From NCBI RefSeq assembly GCF_000801335.2, contig NZ_JSEH01000007.1, forward strand, positions 124,001 to 188,000: a stretch of 64,000 nt of DNA, in the 5' to 3' direction. Origin of the DNA: Desulfovibrio sp. TomC. Its GTDB lineage: Bacteria > Desulfobacterota > Desulfovibrionia > Desulfovibrionales > Desulfovibrionaceae. A program made the translations under genes and the position numbers. Shown here piece by piece: positions 1-7,523 of this stretch. The notes under the pieces were generated by a model that was not told the DNA's origin, ran no database searches, and was given only the letters and a program-made list of their open reading frames with translations. How positions within the stretch are numbered: the stretch's first letter is position 1; the number at the start of each line of letters is the position of its first letter.

Positions 1-76
1 GTTTAGCCAGATGCCGCCGCCCACCCAGGAGGCCATCAAGACCTACCTCGATCAGGCTCTGTCCATTCTCGGCTAG
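1..76 (+). CDS. C-terminal fragment of an unidentified protein (cut by window start)
   Basis: An open frame enters from the left edge (codons in phase with position 2) and stops at TAG 74-76. The visible tail of 24 residues reads FSQMPPPTQEAIKTYLDQAL and then SILG. It is too short to assign. It is on the same strand as the mod operon but separated from it by nearly 800 bp, so it is probably a different transcription unit. Confidence 0.5.
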   Translation, partial: FSQMPPPTQEAIKTYLDQALSILG

Positions 77-509
77 AGGGGCTCACTCAGGGGACGCCTT
101 GCGGCTTCCTGATTTGCCCGGCGCCATCCCGCCCGTCTGCTGCGCACCGGACGTCTGGTCATGCCGGGCGGTTACGGCCAGCCGCCAACCGACGGAGCAT
201 CCGTCTGAAGCACCCGGCCGGCAGGCCGGTCCGGCCAGCCGGCCGACACCCCCTTCGAGTCGTCCGCGTCCCGGCCCGGTTGCGGCCAGCCGGCCCTGGC
301 CGGTTGCGCCCGGCCGCCGCAGCGGCCGCCCCGCTCCCCTGGTTTCCGGCCGGTTGGACTCCCCGCCTGTCCGACAAATTTGTTCCTCCTCCCGCCATTT
401 TTGGCATTGGTCCTTCACTTTGTCACAATCAATCTTAATTATTCTGTCATTGCAATCCGTTGCAATTGGCATCAGACTTGCTGTGTTCGCTGCGACCAAG
501 GAGGCTGCC
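77..509. other. Gene-free stretch with CCGGCC-rich low-complexity core
   Basis: No supported gene. Positions about 185-350 are an extremely GC-rich run of overlapping CCGGCC/GGCCGG words. These keep several frames open on both strands, but the resulting Pro/Arg/Gly-rich translations look like composition artefacts. From about 385 the sequence becomes AT-richer and probably holds the promoter for the small ORF at 510. Confidence 0.5.
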
Positions 510-635
510 ATGCTCGTCCCGCTTATTGAAGCCCTGCTGTCTCTGCTCACCCGCCCCCGTGCCGTCCCGGTGCCCTGCCCCGTGGCCACGGACGAGGAGA
601 ATAAAGGCCGCCGTCAATCACGGCGCCAAGACTGA
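510..635 (+). CDS. Small 41-aa ORF with strong ribosome binding site
   Basis: ATG at 510 follows a near-perfect Shine-Dalgarno AAGGAGG (498-504) at correct spacing. The 41-residue product begins MLVPLIEALLSLLTRP (a short hydrophobic, possibly amphipathic segment), then a Pro/Val stretch, and ends in a basic tail (KGRRQSRRQD). No family is recognised. Its TGA stop (633-635) lies inside the left arm of an inverted repeat at 631-662. The strong SD argues for translation; absence of homology evidence keeps confidence moderate. It could be a small membrane-associated peptide or a leader ORF. Confidence 0.45.
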   Translation: MLVPLIEALLSLLTRPRAVPVPCPVATDEENKGRRQSRRQD

Positions 636-662
636 CACGGTCATTATTATAATCGTGTCAGT
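631..662. promoter_or_regulatory. Perfect 9-bp dyad, operator- or stem-like, upstream of mod operon
   Basis: ACTGACACG (631-639) and CGTGTCAGT (654-662) are exact reverse complements separated by a 14-nt AT-rich centre. No T-run follows, so it does not look like a standard intrinsic terminator. The right arm ends 194 bp before modB. GACAC words recur nearby (about 711 and 836). A molybdate- or tungstate-responsive operator is possible, but this is inference. Confidence 0.5.
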
Positions 663-788
663 TCTGTAGTGCCCCACTCTGAAGCGGACTGGCTCCAGTA
701 ACGGAACAGAAGTGACACTCCTTCTCTATTTATCGTGACGCTCTATACAAAACGCGCACCTTTCATTTATGAAGCATTCCTTGTGGCC

Positions 789-824
789 TGTCGCCAATGG
801 ACTTCCTTCATTTCGGTGGCGACA
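789..824 (+). promoter_or_regulatory. 8-bp inverted repeat in the modB leader
   Basis: TGTCGCCA (789-796) and TGGCGACA (817-824) can form a stem with a 20-nt loop, 32 bp before the modB start. It could be a leader hairpin or an operator. It does not match the Moco riboswitch architecture as far as I can see. Confidence 0.35.
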
Positions 825-856
825 CTTCGGCCCGTTGACACGAGAGACGCACCCCC

Positions 857-1525
857 ATGTTTGATGCCAGCTCCCTGCCTCCCTTGCTCCTGACCTTCCG
901 GGTCGCCACCCTGGCCACGGCCCTGGCTGCCGTGCCGGCGGTGTTTCTGGCCCGGCTGGCCCAGGTCCGCAGCTTTCCCGGCCGGGATCTGGCCGATGCC
1001 GTGCTGACGCTGCCCATGGTGCTGCCGCCGACCGTCTTAGGCTATTATATCATCGTGGTGCTGGGCCGGCGCGGGATCATCGGCAGCTACCTCTGGGACA
1101 ACTTCGGCATCTCCATCATGTTCACTTGGCAGGGCGCGGTGGTGGCTGCCTCGGTGGTAGCCTTTCCCCTGGTCTACCGCTCGGCGCGGGCCGCCTTCGA
1201 GGGCGTGGACGAAAATCTGGAAAATGCGGCCAGGACACTTGGAGCCTCCGAGCTGGCCATCTTTTTCCGGGTGTCTTTCCCGCTGGCCCTTCGCGGCATC
1301 GTGGCCGGCGTCATGCTGGCCCTGGCCCGGGCCATGGGGGAATTCGGAGCCACGCTCATGGTCGCCGGCAACCTGCCCGGCAAGACCCAGACCTTGTCGC
1401 TGGCCGTGTACAGCGCCACTCAGGCCGGCAACGACACCCTGGCCAACGAACTGGTGCTGCTCATTTCCCTGGCGTGCGTGGTGCTTCTCGTGGTCGTGGC
1501 CAAGATCGTCAAACCCAAAGCCTGA
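857..1525 (+). CDS. modB: Molybdate ABC transporter permease ModB
   Basis: This 222-residue integral membrane protein is the permease of a molybdate (possibly tungstate) ABC importer; two copies form the inner-membrane channel. The translation is strongly hydrophobic with about five membrane segments. It carries the permease EAA-type loop near residues 113-145 (ENAARTLGASELAIFFRVSF), which docks on the ATPase, followed by a GEFGATLMVAG-like stretch near 160-170 typical of ModB/CysW permeases. Length matches the family (about 220-230). The SD is weak (GAGAG). modA follows after 17 bp, so modB-modA-modC form one operon. Having the permease gene first is less common than modABC. Confidence 0.93.
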   Translation: MFDASSLPPLLLTFRVATLATALAAVPAVFLARLAQVRSFPGRDLADAVLTLPMVLPPTVLGYYIIVVLGRRGIIGSYLWDNFGISIMFTWQGAVVAASVVAFPLVYRSARAAFEGVDENLENAARTLGASELAIFFRVSFPLALRGIVAGVMLALARAMGEFGATLMVAGNLPGKTQTLSLAVYSATQAGNDTLANELVLLISLACVVLLVVVAKIVKPKA

Positions 1526-1542
1526 CGAAAAGGATGGTGCGC

Positions 1543-2289
1543 ATGAAAAAGCTCCTGTTGACCCTTGCCCTGATAATTTCACTGGCCGCCCCGGCCATGG
1601 CCGGCGACATCACCATTTCCGCCGCCGCCAGCCTGACCGACGCCTTTGGCGCGATCAAAACCGCTTTTGCCAAGGACCACCCCGGCGTCAATCTGGTGTT
1701 TAATTTCGCCGCCTCGGGAGCCCTGCTCTCCCAGATGGCCCAGGGCGCGCCCGTGGACGTGTTCGCCTCGGCCGATCAGAAAACCATGGATCAGGCGGTG
1801 GAAAAACAACTCATCGACACCGCTACCCGGGTCAATTTCGTCCAGAACGCCCTGGTGCTGGCCACTCCAGCCGACAATCCGGCCAAAATCAAGGACTTGA
1901 CCACGCTGACCACTCCGGCCGTCAAGCGCATTGCCATCGGCAACCCCGACTCCGTGCCGGTCGGCCGCTACACCAAGGCTGCCCTGACCAAGGCCGGCCT
2001 GTGGGATGCCCTGTCCCCCAAGTGCATCCTGGCTGAATCCGTGCGCCAAGTCCTCGACTACCTGAGTCGCGGCGAAGTGGATGCCGGCTTCGTGTACGGC
2101 ACCGACGCCAAGCAGGGCGGGGACAAGGTCAAGATCATCGCCGAAGTGCCGGTGGAAACCCCGGTCTCCTACCCCATTGCCGTGTTGTCCGGGTCCAAGG
2201 AGAAAAAGGACGCCGCCGCCTTCGTGGCCTTCGTGACCGGTCCCAAGGGCCAGGAAATCCTGGCCAAGTTTGGTTTCAAAAAGCCCTAG
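1543..2289 (+). CDS. modA: Molybdate-binding periplasmic protein ModA
   Basis: The 248-aa product is the periplasmic solute-binding protein that captures molybdate/tungstate and delivers it to ModB. A classic Sec signal peptide (MKKLLLTLALIISLAAPAMA, cleavage before GDI) supports the ATG at 1543, which has AAGGA 9-10 nt upstream; an in-frame ATG at 1534 is less well placed. The mature N-terminus ISAAASLTDAF and later FNFAASGALLSQMAQGAPVD are hallmark ModA oxyanion-binding segments. VRQVLDYLSRGEVDAGFVYG near 170-190 is also diagnostic. Length fits the family. It lies between modB and modC. Confidence 0.95.
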   Translation: MKKLLLTLALIISLAAPAMAGDITISAAASLTDAFGAIKTAFAKDHPGVNLVFNFAASGALLSQMAQGAPVDVFASADQKTMDQAVEKQLIDTATRVNFVQNALVLATPADNPAKIKDLTTLTTPAVKRIAIGNPDSVPVGRYTKAALTKAGLWDALSPKCILAESVRQVLDYLSRGEVDAGFVYGTDAKQGGDKVKIIAEVPVETPVSYPIAVLSGSKEKKDAAAFVAFVTGPKGQEILAKFGFKKP

Positions 2290-2359
2290 GGCCTTGCCTG
2301 GGCCGTCCCCGGAGGCACAGCCCCGGGGACGGCCCAAAGACGCCATGCCGGAGTCAACC

Positions 2360-3067
2360 ATGCGCATCTCCGTGGACATCAAAAAAAGCTACTGCTGCGG
2401 CGGCCGGGAATTCCATCTTGATGCCGCCTTTGCCGTGTCCGGCAACCGGGTGGTGCTGTTTGGTCCGTCCGGCTCGGGCAAAACACTCACCCTTCGCGCC
2501 CTGGCCGGCCTGCTGCGACCCGAGGCCGGCTCCATTGCCGTGGACGGCCGGGAATTTTTCAATGCGGCGACCGGTGTTTTCATACCGCCCAGGGAGCGGC
2601 ACATCGGTTACGTGTTCCAAGATTACGCCCTGTTTCCCCATCTCACCGTGCGCCAGAACGTCGCCTTTGGCCTGTCCCCGCTGTGGGGCCGGCTTTCCAA
2701 GGAAGCGGCCGCCCGCGTCCAGGACATGCTGGTGCTTTTCGGCATCGAAACCCTGGCTGACCAGCGACCGGCCCGCATTTCCGGCGGCCAGCGCCAGCGC
2801 GTGGCCCTGGCCCGGGCTTTGGCCGGCGAACCGGCTGCCCTGCTCCTGGATGAACCGTTTTCCGCCCTGGACATTCCGCTTCGACAGAAGGTACGGGCCG
2901 AGCTGGCCGGCATCCTGTCGCGTCTGGACATCCCGCTTGTCATGGTCACCCATGACCCGGCCGACGTGGCCTTTTTCGGCGGCGAGGTGGTGCGTTACGG
3001 CGACGGTCGCGTCCTGGACATGCACTCGGCCGAGGTTATGCGCCGCTCCATGGTCAAGGTGGCCTGA
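2360..3067 (+). CDS. modC: Molybdate ABC transporter ATP-binding protein ModC (short form)
   Basis: This 235-residue ATPase energises molybdate import. Walker A GPSGSGKT is at about 35-42, the Q-loop at Q87, the signature SGGQRQR at about 141-147 and Walker B LLLDEP at 161-166, followed by the D-loop and a His switch (VTHDP). The start at 2360 is chosen because GGAG lies 8 nt upstream; MPEST at 2345 is an alternative. E. coli-type ModC is about 350 aa with a C-terminal TOBE/Mop domain that binds molybdate. Here the protein ends right after the ATPase domain, so that regulatory domain is absent. It is 70 bp downstream of modA in the same operon. Confidence 0.92.
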   Translation: MRISVDIKKSYCCGGREFHLDAAFAVSGNRVVLFGPSGSGKTLTLRALAGLLRPEAGSIAVDGREFFNAATGVFIPPRERHIGYVFQDYALFPHLTVRQNVAFGLSPLWGRLSKEAAARVQDMLVLFGIETLADQRPARISGGQRQRVALARALAGEPAALLLDEPFSALDIPLRQKVRAELAGILSRLDIPLVMVTHDPADVAFFGGEVVRYGDGRVLDMHSAEVMRRSMVKVA

Positions 3068-3200
3068 CGGTCCTGCGCTGCGGCGCAAGCGGACTGGGAT
3101 GCCGACCTGCTCCCCGGCCTTTGCCACTCCCTTTTCCAGCGGCATTGACGCTCCACCCTGGCTGGCGTAGCATTTGGACACGTTTCCAAGTGAGTTGCCA

Positions 3201-4049
3201 ATGTCCCTTGCCGCCGCTTCCGACTGGACCAGCCTGCCGCTGACGTCTGCCAACCTCGACACCACGCTGGCGGTGGTGGCCGAGGCCAGCTATCGCGACA
3301 ACACCGCACTCATTTCGGGCCTGGAATCAGCCGGATTTGTCCAGCTCGATCTCGAAGGAGACGGCAACGGCACCTTTGTCGCCCAAAATGCCGCCTTCGA
3401 CGCCTGGATCACCGTGGCCAACGGCGCCCCGGCAGCCATCATCGCCTTTCGCGGCACCGACGACATCAACTACGCCACCGATGGACTCTCCGCTTACCAG
3501 GGCAGCGCCGATGCCGCCTTCTGGCTCGACACCACTGGCTATTACAATCTCCTGGATGCCGGCGTCTCCGCCTTCGACGCTGCGGTCAACGCGCTGGGCA
3601 TCACCCAGGTCTACGTCACCGGCCACAGCCTTGGCGGCGCAGCGGCCCAGGCCTACATGACCGAGCACGCCGACGACGCCGACTCCCGCTATGCCGCGGT
3701 GGTCTTCGGGTCCCTTGGCCTTTCCGGCCAGAGCACGGCCATCGCCACTGACGCGCGCGTCACGGCCTTTACCGACCCCTCGGATTTTTCCAACCAACTC
3801 GGCGTTCAGACCGCCGGTCTGACCATCAGCTTCAGCCAGGGCGAGACCAGCCTTGACACCGGCCTCGACCTGTCGGCGCTTATCAGCGACCCGGCTTCTT
3901 TTCTGACCAGCCATTCCATCAGCCTGTTTGCCGATGCGGCCAACCGCTACGATGCGGCCAAGGCCGGCATCCCGGCCACCGACGTGACGACGTTTTTCAC
4001 GTCCACGCTGTCTGTCGGCGGCCTGACCCTGACCGTTTCCCCGGTTTGA
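3201..4049 (+). CDS. Class-3 lipase-like alpha/beta hydrolase
   Basis: The 282-aa product (from ATG 3201; an upstream ATG at 3174 has no clear SD) has a lipase-3-like core: an IIAFRGTDD segment near residue 85 and the nucleophile elbow GHSLGG near 145. The likely activity is hydrolysis of carboxyl esters or lipids; the substrate is unknown. No N-terminal signal peptide is evident. The C-terminus (TSTLSVGGLTLTVSPV) is Ser/Thr/Gly-rich and could be an uncleaved secretion signal of a type I exporter, but no exporter is nearby. It is separated from modC by 133 bp and unlikely to be functionally linked. Confidence 0.75.
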   Translation: MSLAAASDWTSLPLTSANLDTTLAVVAEASYRDNTALISGLESAGFVQLDLEGDGNGTFVAQNAAFDAWITVANGAPAAIIAFRGTDDINYATDGLSAYQGSADAAFWLDTTGYYNLLDAGVSAFDAAVNALGITQVYVTGHSLGGAAAQAYMTEHADDADSRYAAVVFGSLGLSGQSTAIATDARVTAFTDPSDFSNQLGVQTAGLTISFSQGETSLDTGLDLSALISDPASFLTSHSISLFADAANRYDAAKAGIPATDVTTFFTSTLSVGGLTLTVSPV

Positions 4050-4473
4050 TCCGCTCCCTGCCCCTTCTTCCGACCAACACGTCAACGGCCATTCCAGCCG
4101 CAACAGCCCAAGGTACACAGTAGCGAGTGCGCGATCGGAGGGCAGAGGAAGCGGCGCATCCCCCTCCCTCCGTCGCGCAGCCGGACGACCCTCGCGCAGC
4201 GTCCCGCAGGGGTAGCGACGCCAGGGCCCGGGTTGTTTCCATGCTTCCTGCCATGCCCGTTGGGGCCAACCCTAAGCGACAACAATCACGAAAACGACGC
4301 TCATGCGCTTCGATGTCTCAAATTGCCTGAAACGATTTCTCATTTTGGTTGAGCGCTTAAAGCGAGGCCGCGTGACCAAGTGCCAATGCCGCTGCTAATC
4401 AGTGCCAAATCGCGCCCCGCCTTGCCAAACCGCAAAAGGGGCTGAACCTCATCAGTCCAACCCCTTGAAATTA
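4050..4473. other. Gene-free flank left of the tRNA-Arg island, with diverged tRNA-terminator copy
   Basis: No credible gene. 4328-4358 (TGAAACGATTTCTC and onward to GCTTA) is nearly identical to 18157-18188 near the other island end. 4437-4464 is a weakened copy of the tRNA-Arg terminator stem at 18263-18287. Related arms therefore sit to the left of both att copies, which suggests an older integration or element remnant here. Confidence 0.55.
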
Positions 4474-4523
4474 TGGTGCTCCCGGCGCGATTCGAACGCA
4501 CGGCCTATCGCTTAGGAGGCGAT
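4474..4523 (-). repeat. attL: Left attachment-site repeat: 50-bp 3' fragment of tRNA-Arg
   Basis: Fifty bases identical to 18299-18348, which are the 3' part (CCA, acceptor 3' strand, T-arm, anticodon region) of the intact tRNA-Arg(CCT). The copies diverge exactly after GGCGAT. The fragment lacks the D-arm and 5' acceptor strand, so it is not a functional tRNA. This is the expected scar of site-specific integration into a tRNA gene. The integrase gene begins 166 bp to the right. Confidence 0.9.
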
Positions 4524-4689
4524 TAACAGGGCCCTCACCAGACTTCACAGGAACACACAAAAGCGTTTACTATTCAGTATGTAAGCCCTATTTATCACTC
4601 ATTGGCTCTCACTCAGATTCACCACGCTTCCTCGTTTTTTGGGGGACAGGTGGGGGACAAAAATTTGGGTCACAAGCCGGGGGACAACG

Positions 4690-5913
4690 ATGGGCTACAC
4701 CTGGAAGCAGACCAAGCACGAAGGCGTCCGGTATCGTGAACACCCTACCCGCAAGCATGGTGTGAAACCTGACCAGTATTTCGCCATCCGCTACCGCGTA
4801 AACGGCCAGCGCAAGGAAGAGGCGTTGGGATGGGCAAGCCAGGGCTGGACCGCCGCCAAGGCAGCACAGACCCTTGCCAAGCTGCAAGAAGCCGCCCGGA
4901 CGGGCGAGGGGGCCACCAGCCTCGCCGAGAAGCGCAAGCAAGCCGAGGCCAAGCGCCAAGCCGAAGCCGAGGCCCGGGCCATCGAAGAACGCGAGAACAT
5001 CACCCTCGCCCAAGCCTGGGAAAAGTATCTGCCCGTGGCCCAGGCCAACAAAGCCGCCCATACCGCCTATGCCGAGGAAGCCGCCTATCGTCTCTGGCTC
5101 TCTCCTACCCTGGCCGGCAAGCCCTTGCGCGACATCAAGCCGATCCATTTGGAGCGCATCAAGAAGACCATGGCCGAGGCCGGCCGATCCGCCCAAACGA
5201 TTCGGCACGTCCTGGCCGCCCTGCGACAAGTCTTCAACTTCGCCAAGCGCCATGCCCTCTATGCCGGCGACAACCCGGTTTCCCTGGTCAAGAAACCCTC
5301 TGCCGATGCTCGCCGATTGCGCTTCCTGACCCATGACGAAGCCAACCGGCTGCTTGCCTCTCTGGCCGAACGGGAGTCCAACGTCCATGACATGGCCTTG
5401 CTCGCCCTGCATTGTGGCCTGCGCGCCGGCGAAATCTTTTCTTTGACCTGGGGCGACGTGGATATGGAGCGCGGCGTCCTCATCCTGCGGGACACCAAAA
5501 GCGGCAAGACCCGGGCGGCCTACATGACCGAGGCCGTGGCGGCGATGCTCGGGGCCATGGAACGCCGAGGGCACAACGATCTGGTCTTCCTGTCTGCCAA
5601 TGGCGGGCGCATCGTCCAGATTACCGAGACGTTCAACCGCGTGGTCGCCGCTCTTGGCTTCAACAACGGCGTCACCGATCCGCGCCAGAAAGTCGTTTTC
5701 CACACCTTGAGGCACACCTTCGCATCCTGGTTGGTCGAGCAAAGCGTGGACTTGTATTCGGTCAAGGAACTCATGGGCCATGGCACGCTTGCGATGACCG
5801 AAAGATATTCGCACTTGTCCCCGGATAAGCTGCGCCGGGCGGTCAAGACCCTCGAAGCCGGCATGGACGCAGCCAAGGCTCGGGGCAAGGTCGTTAAGAT
5901 CGGTGAGAAATAG
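4690..5913 (+). CDS. int: Tyrosine recombinase / tRNA-targeting integrase
   Basis: The 407-aa product catalyses integration and excision of the island. It has an N-terminal arm-binding DUF4102-like region (MGYTWKQTKHEGVRYREH, then RYRVNGQRKEEALGW), a charged Ala/Lys-rich linker, a SAM-like core-binding domain (about 110-200) and a C-terminal catalytic domain. Visible catalytic residues are the Arg in LHCGLRAGEI, the HTLRHTF box and the Tyr in TERYSHLSP. The start at 4690 is chosen because homology-like sequence begins there; a frame-open ATG at 4639 would add 17 residues. No strong SD is present. GGGGACA occurs three times just upstream (4643, 4654, 4680), which may be arm sites. Confidence 0.93.
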   Translation: MGYTWKQTKHEGVRYREHPTRKHGVKPDQYFAIRYRVNGQRKEEALGWASQGWTAAKAAQTLAKLQEAARTGEGATSLAEKRKQAEAKRQAEAEARAIEERENITLAQAWEKYLPVAQANKAAHTAYAEEAAYRLWLSPTLAGKPLRDIKPIHLERIKKTMAEAGRSAQTIRHVLAALRQVFNFAKRHALYAGDNPVSLVKKPSADARRLRFLTHDEANRLLASLAERESNVHDMALLALHCGLRAGEIFSLTWGDVDMERGVLILRDTKSGKTRAAYMTEAVAAMLGAMERRGHNDLVFLSANGGRIVQITETFNRVVAALGFNNGVTDPRQKVVFHTLRHTFASWLVEQSVDLYSVKELMGHGTLAMTERYSHLSPDKLRRAVKTLEAGMDAAKARGKVVKIGEK

Positions 5914-5992
5914 GCAACATGATCCTGCCGGAACGGCGAAAGGAATAGCTCATGCCATTGACCATCGGGCATTTCTGCCCTACCTGTTTGCC

Positions 5993-6190
5993 ATGAAGGG
6001 GCGCGAACTGTTGCGGCGGCTGGTCGCCCTCGGCGTGGTGGTCGAACCGGCCAGAGGTAAGGGCGGCCATTGCCTGCTTCGCCATGGCGGCAACAAGGCC
6101 CCGCTGCCTGTCCACGGTGACGCGGACATTAGCCCCGTCTTCATCAAGATGCTGTGCAAGCAGTTGGGCATTGACCCCAAGGAGCTTTAA
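5993..6190 (+). CDS. hicA: HicA-type mRNA interferase toxin
   Basis: The 65-aa product fits the HicA fold (dsRBD-like RNase): MKGRELLRRLVALGV gives the first helix, then KGGHCLLRHG holds the catalytic His, then a PLPVHGDADISPV strand and an IKMLCKQLGIDPKEL helix. ATG 5993 gives the usual HicA size; the frame is open further upstream to 5903 without family similarity. It is followed after 1 bp by the HicB-like antitoxin, the normal hicAB arrangement. The role is probably stabilisation of the island or growth inhibition when antitoxin is lost. Confidence 0.8.
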   Translation: MKGRELLRRLVALGVVVEPARGKGGHCLLRHGGNKAPLPVHGDADISPVFIKMLCKQLGIDPKEL

Positions 6191-6191
6191 T

Positions 6192-6668
6192 ATGCTGCGC
6201 TTCCCCGTGGTGCTGACCCCGGATGAGAACGGAACCATCATTGCCGAAGTGCCCGACATCCCCGGGACCATCACTTTCGGGCAGGACGAAGCCGAGGCCC
6301 TGGACATGGCGCTTGACGCAGCCCTGACCATGCTTTCCGCCATGATGGACGACGGCGAGGACATCCCCAGCCCGAGCGAACCCACGGCAGGACAAAGCTG
6401 GATCGAACTACCGCCCATGGCCGTGGTCAAGCTGGCCGTCTACCAGGGCATGAAAGATCAAGGCGTCTCACAACTCAAGATGGCCGCCCGGCTACACACC
6501 GACGCCAAGTCCGTGCGCCGTTTGCTGGACCTCTACCACCGCAGCAAGTGGGACCATCTGGAAATGGCGCTTGAAGCCCTCGGCTACCGCGTCCAGGTGC
6601 GCGTCGAGCCATCCCCGACCTACCCCGGCTTCTTTGGCGGCAGGGGCAAGGAACGTGTTTGGGGATGA
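6192..6668 (+). CDS. hicB: HicB-type antitoxin with C-terminal DNA-binding domain
   Basis: The 158-aa product has the HicB N-terminal partial RNase-H fold (FPVVLTPDENGTIIAEVPDI, then FGQDEAEALDMALDAAL) and a C-terminal helix-turn-helix (QGVSQLKMAARLHTDAKSVR) of the type that lets HicB repress its own operon. It starts 1 bp after the hicA stop, so the two are co-translated. The C-terminus (about 125-158) extends beyond the compact HicB size. The assignment rests on gene order and motif pattern together. Confidence 0.8.
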   Translation: MLRFPVVLTPDENGTIIAEVPDIPGTITFGQDEAEALDMALDAALTMLSAMMDDGEDIPSPSEPTAGQSWIELPPMAVVKLAVYQGMKDQGVSQLKMAARLHTDAKSVRRLLDLYHRSKWDHLEMALEALGYRVQVRVEPSPTYPGFFGGRGKERVWG

Positions 6669-6699
6669 ATGTGGCCCCAAAGCCTTCAACGAGGGCCTT

Positions 6700-7158
6700 A
6701 TGGACTCCAAGCTAAAACACGACCTCATGCGGGAAGCCTGTGAAACAGATAGCCCCGACACCCGCAAGGTTCGCCGTGATCGTCATGAAACGGCTTGCAA
6801 GGACAAACGGCGAGACAAGGGCTGCTGTGGCATCTGCGGCTCGGAGAATGTCATCCGCCAGAGCGTGGCCGTCTGCCACCAATGCGGCGCGGAAGAGCCG
6901 TACCTGATGCTCGAAGCTGAATGGTTCCAAGTTTGGCTTGATGCGGCACAACACAAAGAAAGCTGGCCTCATCCCCCCTGCGGACATGAACCGGATAAGC
7001 GACAACGGTTGACCATACCGCAAGATGCCTACGTCCTGAAGTGCCCGGACTGCGGGGCCGTGCATGGACCGCGCTGTCCAGCCTGCGGGAAACCTTCCTG
7101 GAAAGCTGGGGACAAGGCGTTTTGCACCCAGTGCGGGTTTCGACGAGAAGGACGATAA
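6700..7158 (+). CDS. Multi-zinc-ribbon hypothetical protein
   Basis: The 152-residue product starts at ATG 6700 (GAGGG 5-9 nt upstream). It carries a series of paired cysteines: CGICG and CHQCG form one ribbon in the middle; CPDC, CPAC and CTQC form one or more in the last 40 residues. The N-terminus is charged (DSKLKHDLMREAC, KVRRDRHETACKDKRRDKGC). Such proteins usually bind zinc and nucleic acid or protein partners. Function is not assignable. It lies 31 bp after hicB in the island's left module and may be transcribed with it. Confidence 0.6.
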   Translation: MDSKLKHDLMREACETDSPDTRKVRRDRHETACKDKRRDKGCCGICGSENVIRQSVAVCHQCGAEEPYLMLEAEWFQVWLDAAQHKESWPHPPCGHEPDKRQRLTIPQDAYVLKCPDCGAVHGPRCPACGKPSWKAGDKAFCTQCGFRREGR

Positions 7159-7523
7159 CGACATTTCCCCGGCCTAGGCCGTGAGTGACCATCGTGCCGC
7201 CGGCTCTCAGGAAGACGGTATGCCCGCGTCACCTGCCCAGGGTCTTCAAGGTCGACCCCCAAACGGTTATTGGGAGTGTAGCCTCGCTGGATCAACATGG
7301 ACCAATCCGACCTTCTGCGCGTCGTCTATGCCCATATCACCAGATGCAAAAACAACGTTAAATTCATTCAGGCGTAGCCGCATGGCCTGCTGCCGAGGCG
7401 AAATTATTGCGCAATGCGCTAGCCCCCAATTCAAGGCAGAACATTAATGTCATGCTACCCCTTTGCCACACCCCCCTTCGAACAGAACTTACAAACCAAC
7501 AACACCATAGAAAGAGTTCATTC
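7159..7523. other. Gene-free stretch in island
   Basis: About 365 bp without a supported gene. A short frame at 7181-7447 has no SD and no recognisable similarity. The last 100 bp become AT-rich and run into the low-GC gene at 7524, so its promoter probably lies here. Confidence 0.4.

Noticed and set aside
83-589. Long overlapping ORFs on both strands in the GC-rich start of the window
   Set aside because: Low-complexity Pro/Arg/Gly translations caused by CCGGCC repeats; no SD and no family-like pattern. Only the 510-635 subframe with its own SD was kept.
4474-4550. A second tRNA-Arg gene
   Set aside because: Only the 3' 50 nt are present; the D-arm and 5' acceptor strand are missing, so it is an att scar.
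7181-7447. 88-codon ORF after the zinc-ribbon gene
   Set aside because: No SD, no recognisable motif and unusual composition.
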